64,000 bases of DNA from Ehretia macrophylla (GCA_037974665.1 CM075773.1:17350146-17414145); one strand, 5' to 3'; counted from the first letter of the stretch, positions 34,345 to 46,724 are shown. Numbers and translations: made by a program. Notes: generated by a model not told the origin, from the letters alone.

Positions 34345-35249
34345 GTCATGTTGAGGGCACAATTCCTTTATGTGTTAACGGTTCACAGTCCCAGCCTAGA
34401 GATATGGCCCATTCAAAAGGCCCAATGGGCTTAACGACAACCCATCCGCTTCAACAACGCAGCATCCTCGCAAGACGTGATATCGACGCATTGTAGGGTC
34501 CTCTAATGTGCCGCGAGTAAGGTTGTCGTCCTTTTAACAGCTCACGACGTACGATCCGGGACGAAAAAATAGAGTAAAAGAAGAAAAGTGGCCCGAAACT
34601 GATGAAAACGTTCGATTTTGAGCTCCGAAAAGGGCACAGCGAGCTAGCTAGCTGCCCCCGTTGTAGAGCTCTCAGAGAGCATTCCAACGGTATGCTGTGC
34701 GCCTCGTAACTCCTTACGGATCAAAAGTTATGGGCACCAGTTTGCGGGCCCAGCCTCCACGTGAAGAGAAGTTGTCTTGCCCAAGGTGCCGTGGGATTCG
34801 ATAACGCAGCATCCTCGCAAGACGTGATATCGACGCATTGTAGGGTCCCCTAATGTGCCGCGAGTAAGGTTGTCGTCCTTTTAATAGCTCACGACGTACG
34901 ATCCGGGACGGAAAAACAGAGCAAAAGAAGAAAAGTGGCCCAAAACTGATGAAAACGTTCGATTTTGAGCTCCGAAAAGGGCACAGTGAGCTAGCTAGCT
35001 GCCCCCGTCGTAGAGCTCTCAGAGAGCTTTTCAACGGTTTGCTGTGCGCCACGTAACTCCGTAAGGATCAAAAGGTATGGGCACCGGAGCGACGGAGACC
35101 TGGTCACAAGCCCTACGCCCTCGGTTTGCGGGCCCAGCCTCCACGTGAAGAGAAGTTGTCTTGCCCAAGGTGCCGTGGGATTCGATAATAGAAATGTGGT
35201 GGGTAAAGTATCTTGGCAACCCTAACCGGAGCAAAAAAAATTGAAAAGG
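34345..35249. repeat. Chimeric spacer: 293-bp deletion has removed one whole 5S gene
   Basis: The left part (34345-34803) is a short-class spacer that runs normally to GATTCGATA. It then jumps at about 34803/34804 to ACGCAGCATCC, which normally lies about 300 bp further on, past the next gene. The right part continues as a long-class spacer. Missing are the end of one spacer, the terminator, the complete 5S gene, its upstream promoter and the start of the next spacer. Adding 293 to the 1024-bp interval gives 1317, exactly 640 + 677. The break has only two shared bases (AA). Confidence 0.95.
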
Positions 35250-35368
35250 GGGGTGCAACACGAGGACTTCCCAGGGGGTCACCCATCCTAGTACTACTCT
35301 CGCCCAAGCACGCTTAACTTCGGAGTTCTGATGGGATCCGGTGCATTAGTGCTGGTATGATCGCACCC
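35250..35368 (-). rRNA. 5S rRNA: 5S rRNA, copy 53
   Basis: The gene is identical to consensus. The 3' side is the 905-bp chimeric spacer 34345-35249. Confidence 0.98.
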
Positions 35369-35926
35369 GTCATGTTGAGGGCACAATTCCTTTATGTGTT
35401 AACGGTTCACAGTCCCAACCTAGAGATATGGCCCATTCAAAAAGCCCAATGGGCTTAACGACATCCCATCCGTTTCAACAACACTGCATCCTCGCAAGAC
35501 GTGATATCGACGCATTGTAGGGTTCTCTAATGTGCCGCGAGTAAGGTTGTCGTCCTTTTAACAGCTCACGACGTACGATCCGGGACGGAAAAACAGAGCA
35601 AAAGAAGAAAAGTGGCCCGAAACTGATGAAAAGGTTCGATTTTTAGCTCCGAAAAGGGCACAGCGAGCTAGGTTGCTGCCCCGGTCGTAGAGCTCTCAGA
35701 GAGCTTTCCAACGGTATGCTGTGCGCCTCGTAACTCCTTTCGAATCAAAATTTATGGGCACCGGAGCGACGGAGACCTGGTCACAAGCCCTACGCCCTCG
35801 ATTTGCGGGCCCAGCCTCCACGTGAAGAGAAGTTGTCTTGCCCAAGGTGCCGTGGGATTCGATAATAGAAATGTGGTGGGTAAAGTATCTTGGCAACCCT
35901 AACCGGAGCAAAAAAAATTGAAAAGG

Positions 35927-36045
35927 GGGGTGCAACACGAGGACTTCCCAGGGGGTCACCCATCCTAGTACTACTCTCGCCCAAGCACGCTTAACTTCGG
36001 AGTTCTGATGGGATCCGGTGCATTAGTGCTGGTATGATCGCACCC
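35927..36045 (-). rRNA. 5S rRNA: 5S rRNA, copy 54
   Basis: The gene is identical to consensus. The 3' spacer 35369-35926 is long and shares CCCAACCTAG, AAAAAGCCC and ACATCCCATCCG with the next spacer, a local tandem duplication. Confidence 0.98.
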
Positions 36046-36603
36046 GTCATGTTGAGGGCACAATTCCTTTATGTGTTAACGGTTCACAGTCCCAACCTAG
36101 AGATATGGCCCATTCAAAAAGCCCAATGGGCTTAACGACATCCCATCCGTTTCAACAACATAGCATCCTCGCAAGACATGATATCGACGCATTGTAGGGT
36201 CCTCTAATGTGCCGCGAGTAAGGTTGTCATCCTTTTAACAGCTCACGACGTACGATCCGGGATGGAAAAACATAGCAAAAGAAGAAAAGTGGCCAGAAAT
36301 TGATGAAAACATTCGATTTTGAGCTCCCAAAAGGGAAAAGTGAGCTAGCTAGCTGACCCCGTTGTAGAGCTCTCAGAGTGCTTTCCAACGGTTTGCTGTG
36401 CGCCTCGTAACTCCTTACGCATCAAAAGTTATGGGCACCGGAGCGACGGAGACCTGGTCACAAGCCCTACGCCCTCGGTTTGCAGGCCCAGCTTCCACGT
36501 GAAGAGAAGTTGTCTTGCCCAAGGAGCCGTGGGATTCGATAATAGAAATGTGGTGGGTAAAGTATCTTGGCAACCCTAACCGGAGCAAAAAAAATTGAAA
36601 AAG

Positions 36604-36722
36604 GGGGTGCAACACGAGGACTTCCCAGGGGGTCACCCATCCTAGTACTACTCTCGCCCAAGCACGCTTAACTTCGGAGTTCTGATGGGATTCGGTTCAT
36701 TAGTGCTGGTATGATCGCACCC
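36604..36722 (-). rRNA. 5S rRNA: 5S rRNA, copy 55
   Basis: Changes are nt 26 C>A and 31 G>A. The 3' spacer 36046-36603 is long. Confidence 0.97.
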
Positions 36723-37280
36723 GTCTTGTTGAGGGCACAATTCCTTTATGTGTTAACGGCTCACAGTCCCAGCCTAGAGATATGGCCCATTCAAAACGAC
36801 CAATGGGCTTAACGACAACCCATCCGCTTAAACAACACAGCATCCTCGCAAGACGTGATATCGACGCATTGTAGGTTTCTCTTATGTGCCGCGAGTACTG
36901 TTCTCATCCTTTTACCAGCTCACGACGTACGATCCGGGACGGAAAAACAGAGCAAAAGAAGAAAAGTGGCCTGAAACTGATGAAAACGTTCGATTTTGAG
37001 CTCCGAAAAGGGCACAGCAAGCTAGCTAACTGCCCCCGTCGTAGAGCTCTCAGAGAGCTTTCCAACGGTTTGCTGTGCGCCTCGTAACTCCTTACGGATC
37101 AAAAGTTATGGGCACCGGAGCGACGGAGACCTGGTCACAAGCCCTACGCCCTCGGTTTGTGGGCCCTGCCTCCACGTGAAGAGAAGTTGTCTTGCCCAAG
37201 GTGCCGTGGGATTCGATAATAGAAATGTGGTGGGTAAAGTATCTTGGCAACCCTAACCGGAGCAAAAAAAATTGAAAAAG

Positions 37281-37399
37281 GGGGTGCAACACGAGGACTT
37301 CCCAGGGGGTCACCCATCCTAGTACTACTCTCGCCCAAGCACGCTTAACTTCGGAGTTCTGATGGGATCCGGTGCATTAGTGTTGGTATGATCGCACCC
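37281..37399 (-). rRNA. 5S rRNA: 5S rRNA, copy 56
   Basis: It has one change, nt 17 G>A. The 3' spacer 36723-37280 is long. Confidence 0.97.
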
Positions 37400-37951
37400 G
37401 TCATGTTGAGGGCACAATTCCTTTATGTGTTAACGGTTCACAGTCCCAGCCTAGAGATATGGCCCATTCAAAAGGCCCAATGGGCTTAACGACAACCCAT
37501 CTGCTTCAACAACGCAGCATCCTCGCAAGACGTGATATCGACGCATTGTATGGTCCTCTAATGTGCCGCGAGTAAGGTTGTTGTCCTTTTAATAGCTCAC
37601 GACGTATGATTCGGGACGGAAAAACAGAGCAAAAGAAGAAAAGTGGCCCGAAACTGATGAAAACGTTCGAGTTTGAACTCCGAAAAGGGCAAAGCGAGCT
37701 AGCTAGCTGCCCCCGTCGTAGAGCTCTCAGAGAGCTTTCCAACGTTATGCTGTGCGCCTCGTAACTCCTTACGGATCAAAAGTTATGGGCACCGGAGCGA
37801 CGGAGACCTGGTCACAAGCCCTACGCCCTCGGTTTGCGTTACTAGCCTCCACGTGAAGAGAAGTTGTATTGCCCAAGGTGCCGTGGGATTCGATAATAGA
37901 AATGTCAAAGTATCTTGGCAAGCCTAACCGGAGCAAAAAAAATTGAAAAGT

Positions 37952-38070
37952 GGGGTGCAACACGAGGACTTCCCAGGGGGTCACCCATCCTAGTACTACT
38001 CTCGCCCAAGCACGCTTAACTTCGGAGTTCTGATGGGATCCGGTGCATTATTGCTGGTATGATCGCACCC
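37952..38070 (-). rRNA. 5S rRNA: 5S rRNA, copy 57
   Basis: It has one change, nt 20 C>A. The 3' spacer 37400-37951 is long class but 6 bp shorter, because GGTGGGT near 37906 is replaced by a single C. Confidence 0.97.
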
Positions 38071-38628
38071 GTCATTTTGAGGGCACAATTCCTTTATGTG
38101 TTAACGGTTCACAGTCCCAGCCTAGAGATATGGCCCATTCAAAAGGCCCAATGGGCTTAACGACAACCCATCCGCTTCAACAACGCAGCATCCTCGCAAG
38201 ACGTGATATCGACGCATTGTAGGGTCCTCTAATGTGCCGCGAGTAAGGTTGTCGTCCTTTTAACAGCTCACGACGTACGATCCGGGACGGAAAAACAGAG
38301 CAAAAGAAGAAAAGTGGGCCGAAACTGATGAAAATGTTCGATTTTGAGCTCCGAAAAGGGCAAAGCGAGCTAGCTAGATGCCCCCGTCGTAGAGCTCTCA
38401 GAGAGCTTTCCAACGGTATGCTGTGCGCCTCGTAACTCCTTACGGATCAAAAGTTATGGGTACCGGAGCGACGGAGACCTGGTCACAAGCCCTACGCCCT
38501 CGGTTTGCGGGCCCAGCCTCCACGTGAAGAGAAGTTTTCTTGTCCAAGGTGCCGTGGGATTCGATAATAGAAATGTGGTGGGTAAAGTATCTTGGCAACC
38601 CTAACCGGAGCAAAAAAAATTGAAAAGC

Positions 38629-38747
38629 GGGGAGCAACACGAGGACTTCCCAGGGGGTCACCCATCCTAGTACTACTCTCGCCCAAGCACGCTTAACTTC
38701 GGAGTTCTGATGGGATCCGGTGCATTAGTGCTGGTATGATCGCACCC
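38629..38747 (-). rRNA. 5S rRNA: 5S rRNA, copy 58
   Basis: It has one change, nt 115 A>T. The 3' spacer 38071-38628 is long. Confidence 0.97.
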
Positions 38748-39305
38748 GTCATGTTGAGGGCACAATTCCTTTATGTGTTAACGGTTCACAGTCCCAGCCT
38801 AGAGATATGGCCCATTCAAAAGGCCCAATGGGCTTAACGACAACCCATCCGCTTCAACAACGCAGCATCCTCGCAAGACGTGATATCGACGCATTGTAGG
38901 GTCCTCTAATTTGCCACGAGTAAGGTTGTCGTCCTTTTAACAGCTCACGACGTACGATCCGGGACAGAAAAACAGAGCAAAAGAAGAAAAGTGGACCGAA
39001 ACTGATGAAAACGTTCGATTTTGGGCTCCATAAAGGGCAAAGTGAGCTATCTAGCTGCCCTTGTCGTAGAGGTCTCAGAGAGCTTTCCAACGGTATGCTG
39101 TGCATCGCGTAACTCCTTATAGTTCAAAAGTTATGGGCACCGGAGCGACGGAGACCTGGTCACAAGACCTTCGCCCTCGGTTAGCTAGCCCAGCCTCCAC
39201 GTGAAGAGAAGTTGTCTTGCCCAAGGTGCCGTGGGATTCGATTATAGAAATGTGGTGGGTAAAGTATCTTGGCAACCCTAACCGGAGCAAAAAAAATTGA
39301 AAATG

Positions 39306-39424
39306 GGGGTGCAACACGAGGACTTCCCAGGGGGTCACCCATCCTAGTACTACTCTCGCCCAAGCACGCTTAACTTCGGAGTTCTGATGGGATCCGGTGC
39401 ATTTGTGCTTGTATGATCTCACCC
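39306..39424 (-). rRNA. 5S rRNA: 5S rRNA, copy 59
   Basis: Changes are nt 6 C>A, 15 C>A and 21 T>A, all in the 5' part. The 3' spacer 38748-39305 is long and more diverged than its neighbours. Confidence 0.96.
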
Positions 39425-39982
39425 GTCATGTTGAGGGCACAATTCCTTTATGTGTTCACGGTTCACAGTCCCAGCCTAGAGATATGGCCCATTCAAAAGG
39501 CCCAATGGGCTTAACGACAACCCATCCGCTTCAACAACGCAGCATCCTCGCAAGACGTTATATCGACGCATTGTAGGGTCCTCTAATGTGCCGCGAGTAA
39601 GGTTGTCGTCCTTTTAACAGCTCACGACGTACGATCCGGGACGGAAAAACAGAGCAAAAGAAGAAAAGTGGCCCGAAACTGATGAAAACGTTCGATTTTG
39701 AGCTCCAAAAAGGGCACAGCGAGCTAGCTAGCTGCCCCCGTCGTAGAGCTCTCAGAGAGCTTTCCAACGGTATGTTGTGCGCCTCGTAACTCCTTACGGA
39801 TCAAAAGTTATGGGCACCGGAGCGACGGAGACCTGGTCACAAGCCCTACGCCCTCGGTTTGCGGGCCCAGCCTCCACGTGAAGAGAAGTTTTCTTGCCCA
39901 AGGTGCCGTGGGATTCGATAATAGAAATGTGGTGGGTAAAGTATCTTGGCCACCCTAACCGGAGCAAAAAAAATTGAAAAGG

Positions 39983-40101
39983 GGGGTGCAACACGAGGAC
40001 TTCCCAGGGGGTCACCCATCCTAGTACTACTCTCGCCCAAACACGCTTAACTTCGGAGTTCTGATGGGATCCGGTGCATTAGTGCTGGTATGATCGCACC
40101 C
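39983..40101 (-). rRNA. 5S rRNA: 5S rRNA, copy 60
   Basis: It has one change, nt 61 C>T in box A. The 3' spacer 39425-39982 is long. Confidence 0.97.
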
Positions 40102-40659
40102 GTCATGTTGAGGGCACAATTCCTTTATGTGTTAACGGTTCACAGTCCCAGCCTAGAGATATGGCCCATTCAAAAGGCCCAATGGGCTTAACGACAACCC
40201 ATCCGCTTCAACAACGCAACATCCTCACAAGACGTCCTATCGACGCATTGTAGGGTCCTCTAATGTCCTGCGAGTAAGGTTGTCATCCTTTTAACAGCTC
40301 ACGACGTACGATCCGGGATGGAAAAACAGAGCAAAAGAAGAAAATTGGCCTAAAACTGATGAAAACGTTCAATTTTGTGCTCCGAAAAGGGCACAGCGTG
40401 CTAGCTAGATGGCCCCGTCGTAGAGCTCTCAGAGAGCTTTCCAACGGTTTGCTGTGCGCCTCGTAACTCATTACGGATCAAAAGTTATGGGCACCGGAGC
40501 GACGGAGACCTGGTCACAAGCCCTACGACCTCGGTTTGCGGGCCCAGCCTCCACGTGAAGAGAAGTTATCTTGCCCAAGGTGCCGTGGAATTCGATAATA
40601 GAAATGTGGTGGGTAAAGTATCTTGGCAACCCTAACCGGAGCAAAAAAAATTGAAAAGG

Positions 40660-40778
40660 GGGGTGCAACACGAGGACTTCCCAAGGGGTCACCCATCCTA
40701 GTACTACTCTCGCCCAAGCACGCTTGACTTTGGAGTTCTGATGGGATCCGGTGCATTAGTGCTGGTATGATCGCACCC
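40660..40778 (-). rRNA. 5S rRNA: 5S rRNA, copy 61
   Basis: Changes are nt 48 G>A, 53 T>C (box A) and 95 C>T (box C). The 3' spacer 40102-40659 is long. Confidence 0.96.
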
Positions 40779-41337
40779 GTCATGTTGAGGGCACAATTCC
40801 TTTATGTGTTAACGGTTCACACTCCCAGCCTAGAGAGATGGCCCATTCAAAAGGACCAATGGGCTTAACGACAACCCATCCGCTTCAACAACGCAGCATC
40901 CTTGCAAGATGTGATATCGACGCATTGTAGGGTCCTCTAATGTGCCGCGAGTAATGTTGTATTCCTTTTAACAGCTCACGACGTACGTTCCGGGACGGAA
41001 AAACAGAGCAAAAGAAGAAAATTGGCTCGAAACTGATGGAAAATTTTCGATTTTGAGCTCCGAAAAGGGCACAGCGAGCTAGCTAGCTGCCCCCGTCGTA
41101 GAGCTCTCATAGAGCTTTCCAACAGTTTGTTGTGCGCCTCGTAACTCCTTACGGATCAAAAGTTATGGGTACCGGAGCGACGGAGACCTGGTCACAAGCC
41201 CTACGGCCTCGGTTTGCGGCCCCAGCCTCCACGTGAAGAGAAGTTGTCTTGCCCAAGGTGCCGTGGGATTCGATAATAGAAATGTTGTGTGTAAAGTATC
41301 TTGACAACCCTAACCGGAGAAAAAAAAATGGAAAAGG

Positions 41338-41456
41338 GGGGTGCAACACGAGGACTTCCCAGGGGGTCACCCATCCTAGTACGACTCTCGCCCAAGCACG
41401 CTTAACTTCGGAGTTCTGATGGGATCCGGTGCATTAGTGCCGGGATGATCGCACCC
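41338..41456 (-). rRNA. 5S rRNA: 5S rRNA, copy 62 (upstream promoter damaged)
   Basis: Changes are nt 13 A>C, 16 A>G and 74 A>C. Upstream, the -1 C is G and the TATA-like ATAAAG reads AAGAAG. The 3' spacer 40779-41337 is long. Transcription is probably weak, by inference. Confidence 0.95.
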
Positions 41457-42014
41457 CTCATGTTCAGGGCACAATTCCTTCTTGTGTTAACGGTTCACAG
41501 TCCCAGCCTAGAGATATGGCCCATTCAAAAGGCTCAATGGGCTTAACGACAACCCATCCGCTTCAACAATGCAGCATCCTCGCAAGACGTGATATCGACG
41601 CATTGTAGGGTCCTCTAATGTGCCGCGAGTAAGGTTGTCGTCCTTTTAACAGCTCACGACGTACGATCCGGGACGGAAAAACAGAGCAAAAGAAGAAAAG
41701 TGGCCCGAAACTGTTGAAAACGTTCGATTTTGAGCTCCGAAAAGGGCATAGCGAGCTAGCTAGCTGCCCCCGTCGTAGAGCTCTCAGAGAGCTTTCCAAC
41801 GGTTTGCTGTGCGCCTCCTAACTCCTTACGGATAAAAAGTTATGGGCACCGGAGCGACGGAGACCTGGTCACAAGCCCTACGCCCTCGGTTTGCGGGCCC
41901 AGCCTCCACGTGAAGAGAAGTTGTCTTGCCCAAGGTGCCGTGGGATTCGATAATAGAAATGTGGTGGGTAAAGTATCTTGGCAACCCTAACCGGAGCAAA
42001 AAAAATTGAAAAAG

Positions 42015-42133
42015 GGGGTGCAACACGAGGACTTCCCAGGGGGTCACCCATCCTAGTACTACTTTCGCCCAAGCACGCTTAACTTCGGAGTTCTGATGGG
42101 ATCCGGTGCATTAGTGCTGGTATGATCGCACCC
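42015..42133 (-). rRNA. 5S rRNA: 5S rRNA, copy 63
   Basis: It has one change, nt 70 G>A in the IE. The 3' spacer 41457-42014 is long. Confidence 0.97.
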
Positions 42134-42654
42134 GTCTTGTTGAGGGCACAATTCCTTTATGTGTTAACGGTTCACAGTCCCAGCCTAGAGATATGGCCCA
42201 TTCAAAAGGCCCAATGGGCTTAACGACAACCCATCCGCTTCAACAACGCAGCATCCTCGCAAGACGTGATATCGACGCATTGTAGGGTCCTCTAATGTGC
42301 CGCGAGTAAGGTTGTCGTCCTTTTAACAGCTCACGACGTACGATCCGGGACGGAAAAATAGAGCAAAAGAAGAAAAGTGGCCCGAAACTGATGAAAACGT
42401 TCGATTTTGAGGTCCGAAAAGGGAAAAGCGAGCTAGCTAGCTTCCCCCGTCGTAGAGCTCTCAGAGAGCTTTCCAACGGTTTGCTGTGTGCCTCGTAACT
42501 CCTTACGGATCAAAAGTTATGGGCACCGGTTTGCGGGCCCAGCCTCCACGTGAAGAGAAGTTGTCTTGCCCAAGGTGCCGTGGGATTCGATAATAGAAAT
42601 GTGGTGGGTAAAGTATCTTGGCAACCCTAACCGGAGCAAAAAAAATTGAAAAGG

Positions 42655-42773
42655 GGGGTACAACACGAAGACTTCCCAGGGGGTCCCCCATCCTAGTACT
42701 ACTCTCGCCCAAGCACGCTTAACTTCGGAGTTCTGATGGGATCCGGTGCATTAGTGCTGGTATGATCGCACCC
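42655..42773 (-). rRNA. 5S rRNA: 5S rRNA, copy 64
   Basis: Changes are nt 88 T>G (box C), 105 C>T and 114 C>T, all shared with copy 69. The 3' spacer 42134-42654 is short. Confidence 0.96.
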
Positions 42774-43331
42774 GTCATGTTGAGGGCACAATTCCTTTAT
42801 GTGTTAACGGTTCACAGTCCCAGCCTAGAGATATGGCCCATTCAAAAGGCCCAATGGGCTTAACGACAACCCATCCGCTTCAACAACGCAGCATCCTCGC
42901 AAGACGTGATATCGACGCATTGTAAGGTCCTCTAATGTGCCGCGAGTAAGGTTGTCATCCTTTTAACAGCTCACGACGTACGATCCGGGACGGAAAAACA
43001 GAGCAAAAGAAGAAAAGTTGCCCGAAACTGATGAAAACGTTCGATTTTGAGCTCCGAAAAGGGCACAGCGAGCTAGCTAGCTGCCCCCGTCGTAGAGCTC
43101 TCAGAGAGCTTTCCAACGGTTTGCTGTGCGCCTCGTAACTCCTTACGGATCAAAAGTTATGGGCACCGGAGCGATGGAGACCTGGTCACAAGCCCTACGC
43201 CCTCGGTTTGCGGGCCCAGCCTCCACGTGAAGAGAAGTTGTCTTGCCCAAGGTGCCGTGGGATTCGATAATAGAAATGTGGTGGGTAAAGTATCTTGGCA
43301 ACCATAACCGGAGCAAAAAAAATTGAAAAGG

Positions 43332-43450
43332 GGGGTGCAACACGAGGACTTCCCAGGGGGTCACCCATCCTAGTACTACTCTCGCCCAAGCACGCTTAAC
43401 TTCGGAGTTCTGATGGGATCCGGTGCATTAGTGCTGGTATGATCGCACCC
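43332..43450 (-). rRNA. 5S rRNA: 5S rRNA, copy 65
   Basis: The gene is identical to consensus. The 3' spacer 42774-43331 is long. Confidence 0.98.
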
Positions 43451-44008
43451 GTCATGTTGAGGGCACAATTCCTTTATGTGTTAACGGTTCACAGTCCCAG
43501 CCTAGAGATATGGCCCATTCAAAAGGCCCAATGGGCTAAACGACAACCCATCCGCTTCAACAACGCAGCATCCTCACAAGACGTGATATCGACGCATTGT
43601 AGGGTCCTCTAATGTGCCGCGAGTAAGGTTGTCGTCCTTTTAACAGCTCACGACGTACGATCCGGGATGGAAAAACAGAGCAAAAGAAGAAAAGTGGCCC
43701 GAAACTGATGAAAACGTTCGATTTTGAGCTCCGAAAAGGGCACAACGAGCACGCTCACTGCCCCCGTTGTAGAGCTCTCAGAGAGCTTTCCAACGGTATA
43801 CTGTGTGCCTTGTAACTCCTTACGGATCAAAAGTTATGGGCACCGTAGCGACGGAGACCTGGTCACAAGCCCTACGCCCTCGGTTTGCGGGCCCAGCCTC
43901 CACGGGAAGAGAAGTTGTCTTGCCCAAGGTGCCGTGGGATTCGATAATAGAAATGTGGTGGGTAAAGTATCTTGGCAACCCTAACCGGAGCAAAAAAAAT
44001 TGAAAAAG

Positions 44009-44127
44009 GGGGTGCAACACGAGGACTTCCCAGGGGGTCACCCATCCTAGTACTACTCTCGCCCAAGCACGCTTAACTTCGGAGTTCTGATGGGATCCGG
44101 TGCATTAGTGCTGGTATGATCGCACCC
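44009..44127 (-). rRNA. 5S rRNA: 5S rRNA, copy 66
   Basis: The gene is identical to consensus. The 3' spacer 43451-44008 is long. Confidence 0.98.
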
Positions 44128-44648
44128 GTCATGTTGAGGGCACAATTCCTTTATGTGTTAACGGTTCACAATCCCAGCCTAGAGATATGGCCCATTCAAA
44201 AGGCCCAATGGGCTTAACGACAACCCATCCGCTTCAACAACGCAGCATCCTCGCAAGACGTGATATCGACGCATTGTAGGGTCCTCTAATGTGCCGTGAG
44301 TAAGGTTGTCGTCCTTTTAACAGCTCACGACGTACGATCCGGGACGGAAAAACAGAGCAAAAGAAGAAAAGTGGCCCGAAACTGATGAAAACGTTCGATT
44401 TTGAGCTCCGAAAAGGGCAAAGCGAGCTAGCTTGCTGCCCCCGTCGTAGAGCTCTCAGAGAGCTTTCCAACGGTATGCTGTGCGCCTCGTAACTCCTTAC
44501 GGATCAAAAGTTATGGGAACCGGTTTGCGGGCCCAGCCTCCACGTGAAGAGAATTTGTCTTGCCCAAGGTGCCGTGGGATTCGATAATAGAAATGTGGTG
44601 GGTAAAGTATCTTGGCAACCCTAACCGGAGCAAAAAAAATTGAAAAAG

Positions 44649-44767
44649 GGGGTGCAACACGAGGACTTCCCAGGGGGTCACCCATCCTAGTACTACTCTC
44701 GCCCAAGCACGCTTAACTTCGGAGTTCTGATGGGATCCGGTGCATTAGTGCTGGTATGATCGCACCC
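44649..44767 (-). rRNA. 5S rRNA: 5S rRNA, copy 67
   Basis: The gene is identical to consensus. The 3' spacer 44128-44648 is short. Confidence 0.98.
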
Positions 44768-45325
44768 GTCATGTTGAGGGCACAATTCCTTTATGTGTTA
44801 ACGGTTCACAGTCCCAGCCTAGAGATATGGCCCATTCAAAAGGCCCAATGGGCTTAACGACAACCCATCGGCTTCAACAACGCAGCATCCTCGCAAGACG
44901 TGATATCGACGCATTGTAGGGTCCTCTAATGTGCCGCGAGTAAGGTTGTCGTCCTTTTAACAGCTCACGACGTACGATCCGGGACGGAAAAACAGAGCAA
45001 AAGAAGAAAAGTGGCCAGAAACTGATGAAAACGTTCGATTTTGAGGTCCGAAAATGGAACAGCAAGCTAGCTAGCTGCCCCCGTCGTAGAGCTCTCAAAG
45101 GGCTTTCCAACGGTTTGCTGTGCGCCTCGTAACTCCTTACGGATCAAAAGTTATGGGCACCGGAGCGACGGAGACCTGGTCACAAGCCCTACGTCCTCGG
45201 TTTGCGGGCCCAGCCTCCACGTGAAGAGAAGTTGTCTTGCCCAAGGTGCCGTGAGATTCGATAATAGAAATGTGGTGGGTAAAGTATCTTGGCAACCCTA
45301 ACCGGAGCAAAAAAAATTGAAAAGT

Positions 45326-45444
45326 GGGGTGCAACACGAGGACTTCCCAGGGGGTCACCCATCCTAGTACTACTCTCGCCCAAGCACGCTTAACTTTGGA
45401 GTTCTGATGGGATCCGGTACATTAGTGCTGGTATGATCGCACTC
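45326..45444 (-). rRNA. 5S rRNA: 5S rRNA, copy 68
   Basis: Changes are nt 2 G>A, 26 C>T and 48 G>A. The 3' spacer 44768-45325 is long. Confidence 0.96.
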
Positions 45445-45965
45445 GCCATGTTGAGGGCACAATTCCTTTATGTGTTAACGGTTCACAGTCCCAGCCGAGA
45501 GATATGGCCCATTCAAAAGGCCCAATGGGCTTAACGACAACCCATCCGCTTCAACAACGCAGCATCCTCACAAGACGTGATATCGACGCATTGTAGGGTC
45601 CTCTAATGTGCCGCGAGTATGGTTGTCGTCCTTTTAACAGCTCACGACGTACGATCCGGGACGGAAAAACAGAGCAAAAGAAGAAAAGTGTCCCGAAACT
45701 GATGAAAACGTTCAATTTTGAACTCCGAAAAGGGAAAAGCGAGCTAGCTAGCTGCCCCCGTCGTAGAGCTCTCAGAGTGCTTTCCAACGGTTTGCTATGC
45801 GCCTCGTAACTCCTTACGGATCAAAAGTTATGGGCACCGGTTTGCGGGCCCAGCCTCCACGTGAAGAGAACTTGTCTTGCCCAAAGTGTCGTGGGATTCG
45901 ATAATAGAAATGTGGTGGGTAAAGTATTTTGGCAACCCTAACCGGAGCAAAAAAAATTGAAAAGG

Positions 45966-46084
45966 GGGGTACAACACGAAGGCTTCCCAGGGGGTCCCCC
46001 ATCCTAGTACTACTCTCGCCCAAGAACGCTTAACTTCGGAGTTCTGATGGGATCCGGTACATTAGTGCTGGTATGATCGCACCC
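45966..46084 (-). rRNA. 5S rRNA: 5S rRNA, copy 69, diverged
   Basis: There are six changes: nt 26 C>T, 60 G>T, 88 T>G, 103 T>C, 105 C>T and 114 C>T. Nt 88, 105 and 114 are shared with copy 64, and nt 26 with the adjacent copy 68. The 3' spacer 45445-45965 is short. Confidence 0.95.
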
Positions 46085-46605
46085 GTCATGTTGAGGGCAC
46101 AATTCCTTTATGTGTTAACGGTTCACAGTCCCAGCCTAGAGATATGGCCCATTCAAAAGGACCAATGGGCTTAACGACAACCCATCTGCTTCAACAACGT
46201 AGCATCCTCGCAAGACGTGATATCGACGCATTGTAGGGTCCTCTTATGTGCTGCGAGTAAGGTTGTCGTCCTTTTAACAGCTCACGACGTACGATCCGGG
46301 ATGGAAAAACAGTGCAAAAGAAGAAAAGTGGCCCGAAACTGATGAAAACGTTCGATTTTGAACTCCGAAAATGGTAAAGCAAGCTAGCTCGCTGCCCCCG
46401 TCGTAGAGCTCTCAGAGAGCTTTCCAACGGTATACTATGCGCCTCGTAACTCCTTACGGATCAAAAGTTATGGGCACCGGTTTGCGGGCCCAACCTCCAC
46501 GTGAAGAGAAGTTGTCTTGCCCAAGGTGCCGTGGGATTCGATAATAGAAATGTGGTGGGTAAAGTATCTTGGCAACCCTAACTGGAGCAAAAAAAATTGA
46601 AAAGG

Positions 46606-46724
46606 GGGCTGCAACACGAGGACTTCCCCGGGGGTTACCCATCCTAGTACTACTCTCGCCCAAGCACGCTTAACTTCGGAGTTCTGATGGGATCCGGTGC
46701 ATTAGTGCTGGTATGATCGCACCC
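46606..46724 (-). rRNA. 5S rRNA: 5S rRNA, copy 70
   Basis: Changes are nt 89 G>A, 96 T>G (box C) and 116 C>G. The 3' spacer 46085-46605 is short. Confidence 0.96.

Noticed and set aside
34714-35052. A 112-codon ORF, one of the longest in the window, possibly a new fusion gene
   Set aside because: It exists only because the 293-bp deletion at about 34803 joins two spacer ORFs. It is a by-product of the chimeric spacer.
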